This document shows positions 27,283 through 36,182 of a stretch of DNA of 64,000 nt, one piece after another. This stretch comes from Paeniroseomonas aquatica (GTDB taxonomy: Bacteria > Pseudomonadota > Alphaproteobacteria > Acetobacterales > Acetobacteraceae). A model generated the notes under the pieces. That model searched no databases. It was not told where the DNA came from and saw only the letters and a program-made list of their open reading frames with translations. The DNA lies in assembly GCF_030409335.1 (NCBI RefSeq), contig NZ_JAUFPN010000206.1, positions 62,001 through 126,000 on the forward strand, read 5' to 3'. The position numbers were made by a program, and so were the translations under genes. Numbering within the stretch: position 1 is the first letter of the stretch; each line of letters opens with the position of its first letter.

Positions 27283-27660
27283 TCAGTTGGCCGGCGGCGT
27301 CACGCGAATATGGATCCGCCCACTGCCCAGCAGCAGAGGCCTTGGCACCACCGCGCTGATCCGACCCTGCAGGGGCAAGGCGCCACCCTGCAGCAAACCG
27401 TCGAGTGCCTCACGCTCTGCTGGCGGTAGCCGTCCAAGCCGGATTCCGGTGGTGGACCAAGCCTCGACCTCGCGCCCGCCGCGCAACAGGCGCAACTCAA
27501 CCGAATCGCCGACGCGCGGCTCGCTCAGGCCAGGGACCGGCAGGGACGCATCGGTCAAATAGGTCAGCATTTCGGCATCGGCGACGGCAGACACAGGTTG
27601 CACGGCTCGGTCCTTCCTCGGTGCGGCGGCCCAATGCGGGAAGGACGGGATTCGATCCAT
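27283..27660 (-). CDS. Small HIRAN-like hypothetical protein
   Basis: 125 residues with an ATG at 27660 and an AGGTG further upstream than ideal. The C-terminal 75 residues run GDSVELRLLRGGREVEAW, then TGIRLGRLPPAEREALDGLLQGG and GRISAVVPRPLLLGSGRI. This is a beta-rich order (strand, 'G.rLG.lP..e...l..Ll..G', strand) like the HIRAN domain found in Rad5/HLTF-type ATPases and in small stand-alone bacterial proteins, where DNA-end binding has been proposed. Similarity was judged by eye only, so the call is tentative. It follows the FAD oxidoreductase gene after 71 bases of lower GC and has no functional neighbour. Confidence 0.5.
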   Translation of the reverse strand: MDRIPSFPHWAAAPRKDRAVQPVSAVADAEMLTYLTDASLPVPGLSEPRVGDSVELRLLRGGREVEAWSTTGIRLGRLPPAEREALDGLLQGGALPLQGRISAVVPRPLLLGSGRIHIRVTPPAN

Positions 27661-27731
27661 CGCAGCGGTATGACACCTGAGCGAAAACCCAGCTTATGCC
27701 ACCCCACTTACGAAAAGGTGAACTTTTCAGG

Positions 27732-28838
27732 CTATAAAATGCCCAAGACTTCAACCGTAAGCTGCGCCAGCGCCAGCGAGGCGGTCAGCCCCGGACTCTC
27801 GATGCCAAACAGATGAACCAGTCCGGGCACGCCATGCGCGGCGGGACCCTGGATGGCGAAATCCTGACCGGCCGCCCCCTTCGGCACGGTCTTCGGCCGG
27901 ATGCCGGAATAGCCCGGCGCCAGGGCTCCATCCTTCAGATCCGGCCAGTAGCGTCGGATGGCGGCGTAGAAGCTGTCGCCGCGGCGGGGATCGACCTCGT
28001 AGTCGAGGCTGTCGACCCATTCGACATCGGGCCCGAAGCGTGCCTGGCCGCCGAGGTCGATGGTCAGATGGGTCCCGAGCCCGCCCGGCACCGGCACCGG
28101 GTAAATCAGCCGGGAGAAGGGATTCTTGCCCGTCAGGCTGAAGTAGTTCCCCTTGGCGTAATAGGCGGTCGGGATCAGCTGACTAGGCATCCCAACCAGC
28201 CCCCGGGCAAGCTTCGGCGCATGCAGCCCGGCGGCATTGATGAAGCTGCGGCAGCGCAGCGCCATCGGTTCGGCACCGCCGACCTCGATCTCGATGCCGT
28301 CCTCGGTCACCCGCCCGCCCAGGACCGGGGCATGGAAGACGAAGATCGCCCCGGCATTCGCCGCATCGCCTTGCAGGCTAAGCATATAGGCGTGGCTGTC
28401 GATGATCCCTGTCGAGGGCGAGAGCAGCGCCGCGGTGCAGGCCAGTGCCGGCTCCAGCGCCAGCGCCTCCGCCCGCTCGAGCCGTCGCAGGTCCGGCACG
28501 CCATTGGCCGCCGCCCGCGCCTGGATGGCAGCAAGCCGCTCGGCCTCCTCGGCATCGGTCGCCACGATCAGCTTCCCGCAGTTGGCATGCGGCAGGCTTC
28601 GCTCGGCGCAATAGGCGTAGAGCATCTGCTTGCCCGTGACGCAGGCCCGCGCCATCAGGCTGCCGGCAGGGTAGTAGATGCCGGCATGAATGACCTCGGA
28701 GTTGCGCGAGGAGGTCTCGGTGCCGATGCCTTCGGCGGCGTCCAGCACCAGCACCTCGCGGCCAGCAAGGGCGAGGGCCCGGGCAATGGCCAGGCCGACG
28801 ACGCCGGCACCGGCGACGACGCAGTCGAATTCTTCCAT
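27732..28838 (-). CDS. FAD-dependent oxidoreductase, L-2-hydroxyglutarate oxidase-like
   Basis: 368 residues from ATG 28838 (GAGGG upstream). The N-terminal dinucleotide fold is [50 protein letters not shown], with the GxGxxG and acidic residue for FAD; the [18 protein letters not shown] continuation is typical of the LhgO/YgaF and D-amino-acid-oxidase-like (DAO) family. Later comes [22 protein letters not shown] and the C-terminal FAD contact [15 protein letters not shown]. LhgO oxidises L-2-hydroxyglutarate to 2-oxoglutarate and feeds electrons to the quinone pool, so a similar 2-hydroxyacid is the likely substrate here. The gene is followed by the HIRAN-like gene and is otherwise isolated. 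Confidence 0.85.
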   Translation of the reverse strand: MEEFDCVVAGAGVVGLAIARALALAGREVLVLDAAEGIGTETSSRNSEVIHAGIYYPAGSLMARACVTGKQMLYAYCAERSLPHANCGKLIVATDAEEAERLAAIQARAAANGVPDLRRLERAEALALEPALACTAALLSPSTGIIDSHAYMLSLQGDAANAGAIFVFHAPVLGGRVTEDGIEIEVGGAEPMALRCRSFINAAGLHAPKLARGLVGMPSQLIPTAYYAKGNYFSLTGKNPFSRLIYPVPVPGGLGTHLTIDLGGQARFGPDVEWVDSLDYEVDPRRGDSFYAAIRRYWPDLKDGALAPGYSGIRPKTVPKGAAGQDFAIQGPAAHGVPGLVHLFGIESPGLTASLALAQLTVEVLGIL

Positions 28839-28896
28839 GCGACCCTCAGATGCGAGTTCGGGGGAGACGGTCACCTCCCCTACTTCAGGTGGGGAC

Positions 28897-29718
28897 TCAG
28901 CGGCCCTTGAACACCGGTTTGCGCTTTTCCTGGAAGGCCATGAGCCCTTCCTTGATGTCCTCGCTGTCCTTCGCGGCCTTCATTCGGGCCTCCAGGTCCG
29001 GGACATCCAGCGCCTGATGGCCGATCTCGTTGATCGCCCGCTTGGCACCCTGCACCGCCAGCGGCGCCAGCTCGCCCAGCCGCGCCGCGATCGCATCGAT
29101 CCGGGCATCGAGCTGATCCGGCGTCACCAGGTCGGTCAGGTAGCCGATCCGCAGCAGATCCTCGGAGGACTGCTGCTCGGCCAGCATGAAGAGCCGCTTG
29201 GCATCGTTGAAGCCGAGCCGGGAGACATAGCGCCGCAGCCCGCTCTCGTAGTAGTGCACGCCGATCCGCGCGGCCGGCATGAACATGACCGTCGCCGGCG
29301 TCACGCCGACCCGGAAATCGCAGGCCAGCGCCATGTCGGTACTGCCGCCGTAGACCCCGCCATGCAGCCGGGCGATGGTCGGAATCTTGAGCATTTCCAA
29401 CCGGTTGACAAAGTCCTCGAAGCTGTTGCCAGGGGCATCGCTGATGCCGCCGCTGTTCGCTTGCTGCGCCATGTTCCCGAGATGCGCCCCGGCCGAGAAG
29501 GCCTTGCCGGTCGAGGCGATCACCAGCACCCGCACCGTGGGATTGGTCTCGACCTCGCTCAGGATGCGCAGGATCTCGCGGATATCCTCGGGCTGCACCC
29601 GGTTCATCACCAGCGGCCGGTTCAGCAGGAGGGTGGCGCGGCTGCCCTGGATGCTCAGGGTCGGCAGGCCGCCCTCGTCCTTGGGGCTGGTATCCGTGGT
29701 CCTGGCGGCAGCGCTCAT
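28897..29718 (-). CDS. Crotonase (enoyl-CoA hydratase/isomerase) family protein with altered active site
   Basis: 273 residues from ATG 29718, with GGAGG well placed. The crotonase fold is clear: [33 protein letters not shown] (oxyanion loop), [23 protein letters not shown] and [13 protein letters not shown]. Compared with rat hydratase, the first catalytic Glu becomes Asp128 (GGSTDMA) and the second becomes Ala149 (PAARIG rather than PExxLG). A classical hydratase is therefore unlikely; an isomerase, hydrolase or decarboxylase variant is possible. It is divergent from the HMG-CoA-lyase-like and CoA-transferase genes with 158 bases between, suggesting a shared acyl-CoA pathway. Confidence 0.85.
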   Translation of the reverse strand: MSAAARTTDTSPKDEGGLPTLSIQGSRATLLLNRPLVMNRVQPEDIREILRILSEVETNPTVRVLVIASTGKAFSAGAHLGNMAQQANSGGISDAPGNSFEDFVNRLEMLKIPTIARLHGGVYGGSTDMALACDFRVGVTPATVMFMPAARIGVHYYESGLRRYVSRLGFNDAKRLFMLAEQQSSEDLLRIGYLTDLVTPDQLDARIDAIAARLGELAPLAVQGAKRAINEIGHQALDVPDLEARMKAAKDSEDIKEGLMAFQEKRKPVFKGR

Positions 29719-29876
29719 GGGTTCGTTCCTCCGGCTCTGCCGGCTTTGTGCCGAGGCGCAGGCGCCGCGGCAAGGGTCTGGCGCCACAGCGGGCTGCCCG
29801 GGCGCTGGCGCTCCGGCGCTGGCGGGGGCACCATTGGCCGAAGCGAGACAGCCAAAACCTGAACGGGAGCAGCCCC

Positions 29877-30836
29877 ATGGCCGACCTGCCGCCGCATGTG
29901 GACATCTTCGAGGAGGGCCCGCGCGAGGGCTTCCAGATCGAACCCGGCCCAATCCCGACCGCGGACAAGGTCGCGCTGATCGAGGCCCTGGCCGAGACCG
30001 GCCTGCGCCACATCCAGATCTGCTCCTTCGTGAACACCCGCCTGGTGCCCGGCTGGGCCGATGCCGAAGCGGTGGCGACGGGCTTCCGCCCGAAGCCGGG
30101 CGTCCATTACGCCGCCCTCTGGTTCAACGAGACCGGGTTGAACCGCGCACTCGCCTTCGCCGGCAAGCTGGCGATCTCCGGCTCGATCTCGCTCGCCGCC
30201 TCGAATGCCTTCTCGATCAAGAACCTCAACCGCGGCCATGCCGAGAACCTCGAGGCCATGCGCAAGCAGACCGCGGCGCATCAGAAGAACGGGGTGAAGG
30301 TGACGCGGGTCGGCGTCATGGCCGCCTTCGGCTGCAACTACCAGGGCGATATCGCGCCGGAGCTGGTGGTGCGGACGGTGGCCGATGGCCTGGCCGTTGC
30401 GACCGAGTTCGGCGAGACCATCACCGACGTCTCGCTCGCCGATACCATGGGCTGGGCGACGCCGACCCGCATCGAGCGCGGCGTGGCGGCGGTGCGGGAG
30501 CGCTGGCCGGAGCTCCGCATCGGCCTCCATCTGCATGACACCCGCGGCCTGGCGGTCGCCAATGCCCATGCCGGGCTGCGGCTGGGGGTGACCAAATTCG
30601 ACAGCACCGTGGGCGGCCTCGGCGGCTGCCCCTTCGCCGGGCAGAAGGGCGCCGCCGGCAATATCGCCACGGAGGAGCTGGCCCTGCTGTGCGAGGAGAT
30701 GGGCATCGATACCGGCATCGACCTCGATGCGCTGATCGAGGTGGGACGGCTGGCCGAGCGCATCGTCGGCCATCAACTCCCGTCCGAGCTGCTCCGCGCC
30801 GGCAGCCTGGACGCCTTCCGGCGGAAGGCGGCATGA
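29877..30836 (+). CDS. Hydroxymethylglutaryl-CoA lyase-like enzyme
   Basis: 319 residues from ATG 29877 with GGGAG upstream. A DRE-TIM metallolyase: IFEEGPREGFQ (metal-binding loop, where canonical lyases have GPRDGLQ), DVSLADTMGWATP, the HxH metal pair in GLHLHDTRGLAVAN and the Cys-containing VGGLGGCPFAGQKGAAGNIATEEL. The Asp-to-Glu change in the first motif is worth noting but occurs in related lyases. Such enzymes cleave 3-hydroxy-acyl-CoAs such as HMG-CoA or citramalyl-CoA to acetyl-CoA and a 2-oxoacid or acetoacetate. Its stop overlaps the CoA transferase start (ATGA), so the two act together. Confidence 0.87.
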   Translation: MADLPPHVDIFEEGPREGFQIEPGPIPTADKVALIEALAETGLRHIQICSFVNTRLVPGWADAEAVATGFRPKPGVHYAALWFNETGLNRALAFAGKLAISGSISLAASNAFSIKNLNRGHAENLEAMRKQTAAHQKNGVKVTRVGVMAAFGCNYQGDIAPELVVRTVADGLAVATEFGETITDVSLADTMGWATPTRIERGVAAVRERWPELRIGLHLHDTRGLAVANAHAGLRLGVTKFDSTVGGLGGCPFAGQKGAAGNIATEELALLCEEMGIDTGIDLDALIEVGRLAERIVGHQLPSELLRAGSLDAFRRKAA

Positions 30837-32116
30837 GCTTGTCCGATGATCGCGAAGCGCGGCCCGAAGGCCTGGATCGGCCGGCAGAAGCAGCCAATCC
30901 GGCACCGCTGAAGGGCCTCAGGGTCCTCGAATTCTCCCATACCATCATGGGGCCCTGCGCCGGCCTGGTCCTGGCGGATCTCGGCGCCGACGTGGTGAAG
31001 ATCGAGCCCGCTCCGGCCGGCGACCATACCCGCCGGCTGCCGGGCTTCGCCGCCGGCTTCTTCGCCGCCTTCAACCGCAACAAGCGCAGCCTGGCGCTGG
31101 ACCTGAAGTCCCCCGAGGGCCGCGCCACCGCGCATCGGCTGGTCGCCCAGGCGGATGTCGTGCTCGAGAACTACGGCCCCGGCACCATGGAGCGCCTGGG
31201 CTGCGGCTGGGAGGATCTGAAGGCGGTCAACCCGCGGCTGGTCTATCTGGCACTCAAGGGCTTCCTGGCAGGGCCCTACGAGCACCGCCCAGCGCTCGAC
31301 GAGGTGGTGCAATTCCAGTCCGGCCTCGCCTACATGACCGGCCCGCCGGGCCGGCCGCTGCGCGCCGGCGCCTCCATCGTCGACATCCTCGGCGCGGTCT
31401 TCGGCGTGGTCGCGGTGCAGGCGGCGCTGCGGGAACGCGATACGACGGGGCAGGGGCAGCGGGTCAGCGGCGCGCTGTTCGAAAGCGCGGTCTTCCTAAT
31501 GGGCAGTCACATGGCCGGCCTCGCCGCCACCGGCGAGCCGCCGCCGCCGATGCCGGCCCGCCGCGGCGCCTGGGGCATCTACGATGCCTTCGCCACCGCC
31601 GGTGACGGCCAGCTCTTCGTCGGCGTCACCAGCGACCAGCAGTGGCTGCGCTTCACCGAGGCCTTCGGCCTCGGCAACCTCGCTGCCGATGCCCGCCTGG
31701 CCACCAACGCCCAGCGCAGCCGCGAACGCTCATGGCTGATCCCCGCCCTGCAGGAGGTCTTCGCGCAATACCCGCAAGCCGAGGTGGCCCGCCGCTGCGA
31801 GGCGGCCGGCATCTCCTGGGCACCGGTCGGCCAGCCCGCCGATCTCTTCGAGGACCCGCACCTGCTCGCCGGCGGCGGCCTGCTGCAGACCGCCATCTCG
31901 GCGCTCGGCGGCGGTGGCGCCCTGTTCGGCCTGCCGGCCCTGCCGGTGGAATTCGGCGAAGGCCGTACTCGCGCAGGCCTCACCCGTCAGCCCCCGCGGA
32001 TGGGGGAGCACAACGGCGAGGTGCTGGCCGAGGCGGGCTTCGCCGCCGGCGAGATCACCGCGCTTGCGGCCGCGGGGGTGATCGTCGCCGCCCCGCTGGC
32101 CGCTGCCTCGGCCTGA
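30833..32116 (+). CDS. CaiB/BaiF family (class III) CoA transferase
   Basis: 427 residues starting in an ATGA overlap with the lyase gene. Family signatures: LKGLRVLEFSHTIMGPCAGLVLADLGADVVKIE near the N-terminus, NRNKRSLALDLKSPEGR, VLENYGPGTMERLG and the active-site loop LRAGASIVDILGAVFG with catalytic Asp184. The class transfers CoA between a carboxylic acid and an acyl-CoA through an aspartyl-CoA thioester. With the lyase next door it probably activates a hydroxy-dicarboxylic acid (for example citramalate or HMG) that the lyase then splits. The first 25 residues are a poorly conserved extension. Downstream lies a strong hairpin shared with glgX. Confidence 0.9.
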   Translation: MSLSDDREARPEGLDRPAEAANPAPLKGLRVLEFSHTIMGPCAGLVLADLGADVVKIEPAPAGDHTRRLPGFAAGFFAAFNRNKRSLALDLKSPEGRATAHRLVAQADVVLENYGPGTMERLGCGWEDLKAVNPRLVYLALKGFLAGPYEHRPALDEVVQFQSGLAYMTGPPGRPLRAGASIVDILGAVFGVVAVQAALRERDTTGQGQRVSGALFESAVFLMGSHMAGLAATGEPPPPMPARRGAWGIYDAFATAGDGQLFVGVTSDQQWLRFTEAFGLGNLAADARLATNAQRSRERSWLIPALQEVFAQYPQAEVARRCEAAGISWAPVGQPADLFEDPHLLAGGGLLQTAISALGGGGALFGLPALPVEFGEGRTRAGLTRQPPRMGEHNGEVLAEAGFAAGEITALAAAGVIVAAPLAAASA

Positions 32117-32159
32117 GGCGGGCGCCCGAGGGAGGCTGGGCCCCCCTCGGGCGCGCCTC
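32115..32159. terminator. Large bidirectional hairpin between CoA transferase and glgX
   Basis: GCGCCCGAGGG (32122-32132) pairs perfectly with CCCTCGGGCGC (32144-32154), and outer arms GAGGC and GCCTC extend it. The structure covers both convergent stop codons. No U-tract is present on either side. The position strongly suggests a shared terminator. Confidence 0.6.
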
Positions 32160-34293
32160 AGGTCGCTTCTGCTTCCAGCACGAAGAGCAGCACCGACCGC
32201 CCGGTGACGCCGTAGTTGTCGCCGAAGCCGAAGACCTCCTCCTCGCCATCGGGCTGGTTGGTGTCGATCAGCCGCTTCCAGCCCTGGCCCGCCGGGCTCG
32301 GCGGCAGGGTGAAGCCGACAAGGTCGTGGTAGGAATTCAGCACCAGCAGCAGCGTCGCATCGCTGCCGCGCTGCCGGATGCCGGTGGTCTGCGCCCGCCC
32401 GTCCATCAGCATGCCGAAGCAGCGGGTGGACTCGTCTTCCCAGTCGGCGGCCTGCATTTCGGACCCGTTGGCATTCACCCAGGTCACGTCCTTGACGTCG
32501 AGTTCCTCGTTGTAGGCGCCGGTCAGGAAGCGGCTGCGGCGGAGGATCGGATAGGTCCGCCGCAGGGTGGTCAGCCTCTGGGTGAAGCTGATCAGTGCTT
32601 GGCCTTCCTCCTCGATGTCCCAGTTCAGCCAGCTGATCTCGTCGTCCTGGCAATAGGCGTTGTTGTTGCCGCCCTGGGTGCGGGCGAACTCGTCCCCGGC
32701 CAGCAGCATCGGCGTGCCCTGCGAGAGCAGCAGCGTCGCCAGCATGTTGCGCATCTGCCGCTGGCGCAGCGCGTTGATCTCGGGGTCGTCGGTCTCGCCC
32801 TCGACGCCGCAATTCCAGGACCGGTTGTGCGAATGGCCGTCGTTGTTGTTCTCGCCGTTCGCCTCGTTGTGCTTCTCGTTGTAGGTGACCGTATCCTTCA
32901 GCGTGAAGCCGTCATGGGCGGTGATGAAGTTCACGCAGGCCCAGGGCCGGCGGCCCTGGTGGGCGAACATGTCGGCCGAGGCGCAGAGCCGGGGTGCCAA
33001 TGCCGCGGCGGAGGCATCGCCGCGCCAGAAGTCCCGGACGGTGTCGCGGTAGCGGTCGTTCCACTCCGCCCAGCCCGGCGGGAAGCCGCCGACCTGATAG
33101 CCGCCCGGGCCGCAGTCCCAGGGCTCGGCGACCAGCTTCACGGTATTCAACACCGGGTCCTGGCTGCAGGCCTTGAGGAAGCCGGACTGGTTGTCGAAGC
33201 CGTTGGGCTCGCGGGCCAGGATGGTGCCGAGGTCGAAGCGGAAGCCGTCGACATGCGTCTCCTGCACCCAGTAGCGCAGGCTGTCCGTCACCATCTGGAT
33301 GACGCGCGGATGCGAGAGGTTGACCGTGTTCCCGGTGCCGGTGTCGTTGATGTAGTACCGCGGGTTGTCCGGCATCAGCCGGTAGTAGCTGGCGTTGTCG
33401 ATGCCCTTGAAGGACAGCGTCGCGCCACGCTCGTTGCCTTCGGCGGTGTGGTTGTAGACCACGTCGAGGATGACCTCGAGGCCTGCGTCATGGAAGCGGG
33501 CCACCATCTCCTTGAACTCGCGCAGCGTCTGCTCGCGTTCCCAGGCGTAGCGCGGATCGGGGGCAAAGAAGCCGATGCTGTTGTAGCCCCAGTAATTCCG
33601 CATCCCCTTGTCTTGCAGGTAGTCGTCGTCGATGAAGCTGTGCACCGGCAGCAACTCGACCGAGGTGACGCCGATCGACTTGATATGGGCCAGCACCTCC
33701 TTGGTGAAGCCGGCATAGGTGCCGCGCAGCTTCTCCGGCACCTTGGGATGCAGCTTGGTGAAGCCCTTCACATGGGTCTCGTAGAAGACCGTCCGGTCCC
33801 AGGGCACCGGCTTGCGGTTCGGCTCGCCGTTCCAATTGAAGTCCGGGTCGACGACCACGCATTTCGGCATGAATTTGGCGCTGTCGCGCGTATCGAAGGA
33901 CAGGTCCTCGTCGGCATGGCCGATGGTGTAGCCGAACAGCGCCGGGTCCCACTTCAGCTCGCCGGTATGGCCGCGGGCATAGGGGTCGAGCAGCAGCTTG
34001 TTCGGGTTGAAGCGATGGCCGGCGTCGGGGGCATAGGGGCCATGGACGCGGTAGCCATAGACCTGGCCCGGCCCGAGGTCGGGCAGCCAGCCGTGGAAGA
34101 TCTGGTCGGTGTATTCCGGCAGCTCGATCCGCTCGAGCTCGGTCTGCCCCTTGGCATCGAAGAGGCAGACCTCGACCTTGGTGGCATTGGCGGAGAACAG
34201 GGAGAAATTGACACCTCTGCCGTCCCAGCTCGCTCCTCGCGGATGGGGCAGGCCTTCACGGATACGGCTTTTGGGAATGGCGGCCACCGGCAT
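32158..34293 (-). CDS. glgX: Glycogen debranching enzyme (isoamylase type)
   Basis: 711 residues, full length for GlgX. The N-terminal CBM48 domain is GASWDGRGVNFSLFSANATKVEVCLFD. The GH13 barrel shows DVVYNHTAEGNE, HVDGFRFDLGTILAREP (catalytic nucleophile Asp in GFRFD), KLVAEPWDCGPGGYQVGGFPPGWAEWNDRYRD-type segment (general acid Glu) and FITAHDGFTLKDTV (transition-state His-Asp). It hydrolyses alpha-1,6 branches of limit glycogen after phosphorylase action. No other glycogen gene is in the window, so it is not in a glg operon here. The gene is single and ends in a hairpin shared with the CoA transferase. Confidence 0.95.
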   Translation of the reverse strand: MPVAAIPKSRIREGLPHPRGASWDGRGVNFSLFSANATKVEVCLFDAKGQTELERIELPEYTDQIFHGWLPDLGPGQVYGYRVHGPYAPDAGHRFNPNKLLLDPYARGHTGELKWDPALFGYTIGHADEDLSFDTRDSAKFMPKCVVVDPDFNWNGEPNRKPVPWDRTVFYETHVKGFTKLHPKVPEKLRGTYAGFTKEVLAHIKSIGVTSVELLPVHSFIDDDYLQDKGMRNYWGYNSIGFFAPDPRYAWEREQTLREFKEMVARFHDAGLEVILDVVYNHTAEGNERGATLSFKGIDNASYYRLMPDNPRYYINDTGTGNTVNLSHPRVIQMVTDSLRYWVQETHVDGFRFDLGTILAREPNGFDNQSGFLKACSQDPVLNTVKLVAEPWDCGPGGYQVGGFPPGWAEWNDRYRDTVRDFWRGDASAAALAPRLCASADMFAHQGRRPWACVNFITAHDGFTLKDTVTYNEKHNEANGENNNDGHSHNRSWNCGVEGETDDPEINALRQRQMRNMLATLLLSQGTPMLLAGDEFARTQGGNNNAYCQDDEISWLNWDIEEEGQALISFTQRLTTLRRTYPILRRSRFLTGAYNEELDVKDVTWVNANGSEMQAADWEDESTRCFGMLMDGRAQTTGIRQRGSDATLLLVLNSYHDLVGFTLPPSPAGQGWKRLIDTNQPDGEEEVFGFGDNYGVTGRSVLLFVLEAEAT

Positions 34294-34382
34294 ATGCTCC
34301 TGGGCATTCGGGAATTGCGCGAAGGCAACGGACAGGGCCGCTCGCGGTTTCGCTGCGATGCGAAATCAGCGGCCCGACCGCG

Positions 34383-34871
34383 TCAGAGGTTGCCTTGTTC
34401 CTCGACCGGCACCGCCTCGTCCGGCTTGTGCAGCAGCGCCGTGCATTCCCGCTTCAGGATGCCGCCTTCCAGGCTGATGTCGTCCCGGAAGGCATCGACG
34501 ACGAAGTCGATGGTGTCGAGCTGCGCCCCCTCGAAATACATGTGGTGCACGTCGTCCCGCCCGGCGCCGTAGACGATGCGACCGATCTTGCCCCAGATCG
34601 ATGCCATCGAGCACATGCCGCAGGGCTGCAGCGTGGAATAGAGCGTGGCCCCGCGGAACTCGGAGGTGCCGAGCCGCTTGCCCGCCCGGCGCATGGCGAC
34701 CATCTCGGCATGGGCTGTCGGGTCGTGGAGGATATCCACCTCGTTGTGCGCCTCGCCGATGACCTCACCATCGAGAACGATGACGCAGCCGATCGGCGAG
34801 GCGCCTTCGGTGCGGCCGCCCGCCTCGGCCAGGGCGACGGCACGGCGCATGTAGTCTTCATCCTGGGTCAT
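34383..34871 (-). CDS. Nucleoside/cytidine deaminase-like zinc protein
   Basis: 162 residues from ATG 34871; an ATG two codons earlier (34877) is possible, but the GAGG spacing favours the later one. Zinc-binding motifs of the CDA superfamily are TAHAEM (His54, catalytic Glu56) and LQPCGMCSMASIWG (Cys84, Cys87). The conserved start EDYMRRAVALAEAG and SPIGCVIVLDGEVIGEAHNEV are like guanine deaminase, nucleoside deaminases and TadA relatives. It probably deaminates a purine or cytosine base in the cytosol. The gene TadA proper is usually shorter and has PCxMC, which also fits, so substrate is open. Followed by nothing co-directional nearby. Confidence 0.85.
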   Translation of the reverse strand: MTQDEDYMRRAVALAEAGGRTEGASPIGCVIVLDGEVIGEAHNEVDILHDPTAHAEMVAMRRAGKRLGTSEFRGATLYSTLQPCGMCSMASIWGKIGRIVYGAGRDDVHHMYFEGAQLDTIDFVVDAFRDDISLEGGILKRECTALLHKPDEAVPVEEQGNL

Positions 34872-34972
34872 CGGCATGTCCTCGGTGCGCCGACCGGCAA
34901 CTGGATCGGACGTGGCGAGGTGGAACACCGGACCCGGGCGGGCAGTTGCAGCGGGCTGCCTGGCGAAAGCCC

Positions 34973-36178
34973 TTACCGCGCGCTGCGCCAGGCGAGGATC
35001 GCGCCCATCCCCGGCAGCAACGCCAGCAGCCCGAAGGCCAGCGCATAGGACCCGGTCAGCGCCACCGCCAGCCCGAACAGCGACGGCCCGACCACCACCC
35101 CGGCGAAGGCCACCGCCAGCACCCCGCCCGCGGCGTCGCCCGCCTTGCCCGGCGCCGCCAGCCGCGCCGCCTCGGCCAGCAGCAGCCCGTTCCAGCCGGC
35201 CGCGCAGGTGCCGAGTAGACAGAGCAGCGCCACCAGCGGCACCTCGGGCCCGGCCAGCGCCGGCGGCAGCAAGGCCCCGCCGAGGCTGGTCAGCACCCCG
35301 ATGGCCGCAAGGGTCTTCATGCCCGAGCGCCACCAATCCGCCACCACGCCCCAGGCGATCCGGGCGCCGATGCCCACCCCCTGGCTGACCGCGGCCACCA
35401 GGCCGGCGGCAACCGGCGCCCAGCCCGCCTCCTCCACCAGCATGGTGACGGTGCAGGAGCCGAGGGCGAGCTGGAAGCCGGAGAAGGCGGCCGAGATCAG
35501 TGCCAGCACGGGCAGCCCCGGCCGGGTCCTGAGGGCGATCAGCCCGCCGGTGGCCCCGGCGGCGATCGGGAAGCGCGGGTCGCGGTCGCCGTCCCAATGC
35601 CGATGGAAGACCCCGAAGCCCAGCGCCGCGCCCAGCAGCACCACCCCGACCAGCACCACCGCCGGCCGCCAGCCGAGCGTCCCCGCCAGCCCCGGCAGCA
35701 GGGCCCCGGCCAGCGCCCCGCCGATCGGCACGCCGGTCTGCTTGATGGCGAAGACCCGGTTGCGCCGCGCCGGCGTCGCCAGCCGCGCCAGCACCTGGGA
35801 CGCCGCCGGATTGGTCAGCCCGTAGCCCACCCCGATCAGGAAGGACCCGAGGATCGCCCCGGCCAGCCCGGTCACCATCAGCAGGCAGGCGAGCCCGGCC
35901 GCCGCCAGGGCGAGCTGGGTGCAGCGGGCCGGGCCCAGCCGCCGCAGCACCCCGGCCGAGAGCAGCGAGGTGATCGAGGCCGCCAGGTAGATGCAGGCCA
36001 CCTGCCAGCCCAGCCAATGCGGCTGCGCCCCGAGGTCGCGGGCGGCGAAAGGGGCCAGCACCGGCAGCACGAAGACCGTCAGCGTCGCCAGAGACTGGGC
36101 CGCGGTGGTCGCCGCCAAGGCCGTGCCCAGCCCGCCGGCATGCCGGCGGAGAGCGGCTACCGCTTTGGCATCCGGCAC
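34973..36178 (-). CDS. MFS transporter
   Basis: 401 residues, starting at GTG 36178, four bases after the lldD stop at 36183. Twelve hydrophobic segments are visible. MFS features include a first helix region TALAATTAAQSLATLTVFVLPVLAPF, the loop-2-like GVLRRLGPARC, the GFLI-GVGYGLTNPAASQVLARLATPARRNRVFAIKQTGVPIGGALAGALLPG segment (helix 4-5) and AWGVVADWWRSGMK in the second half. It lacks a clear drug-efflux motif C, and the substrate is unknown. Close coupling to the L-lactate-dehydrogenase-like gene suggests uptake of a 2-hydroxyacid, but this is inference. Confidence 0.85.
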   Translation of the reverse strand: MPDAKAVAALRRHAGGLGTALAATTAAQSLATLTVFVLPVLAPFAARDLGAQPHWLGWQVACIYLAASITSLLSAGVLRRLGPARCTQLALAAAGLACLLMVTGLAGAILGSFLIGVGYGLTNPAASQVLARLATPARRNRVFAIKQTGVPIGGALAGALLPGLAGTLGWRPAVVLVGVVLLGAALGFGVFHRHWDGDRDPRFPIAAGATGGLIALRTRPGLPVLALISAAFSGFQLALGSCTVTMLVEEAGWAPVAAGLVAAVSQGVGIGARIAWGVVADWWRSGMKTLAAIGVLTSLGGALLPPALAGPEVPLVALLCLLGTCAAGWNGLLLAEAARLAAPGKAGDAAGGVLAVAFAGVVVGPSLFGLAVALTGSYALAFGLLALLPGMGAILAWRSAR

Positions 36179-36182
36179 GCGG

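Noticed and set aside
27149-27562. Plus-strand frame of 137 codons opposite the HIRAN-like gene
   Set aside because: Ser/Arg/Pro-rich, no motif and no clear ribosome-binding site, while the opposite strand codes a plausible domain.
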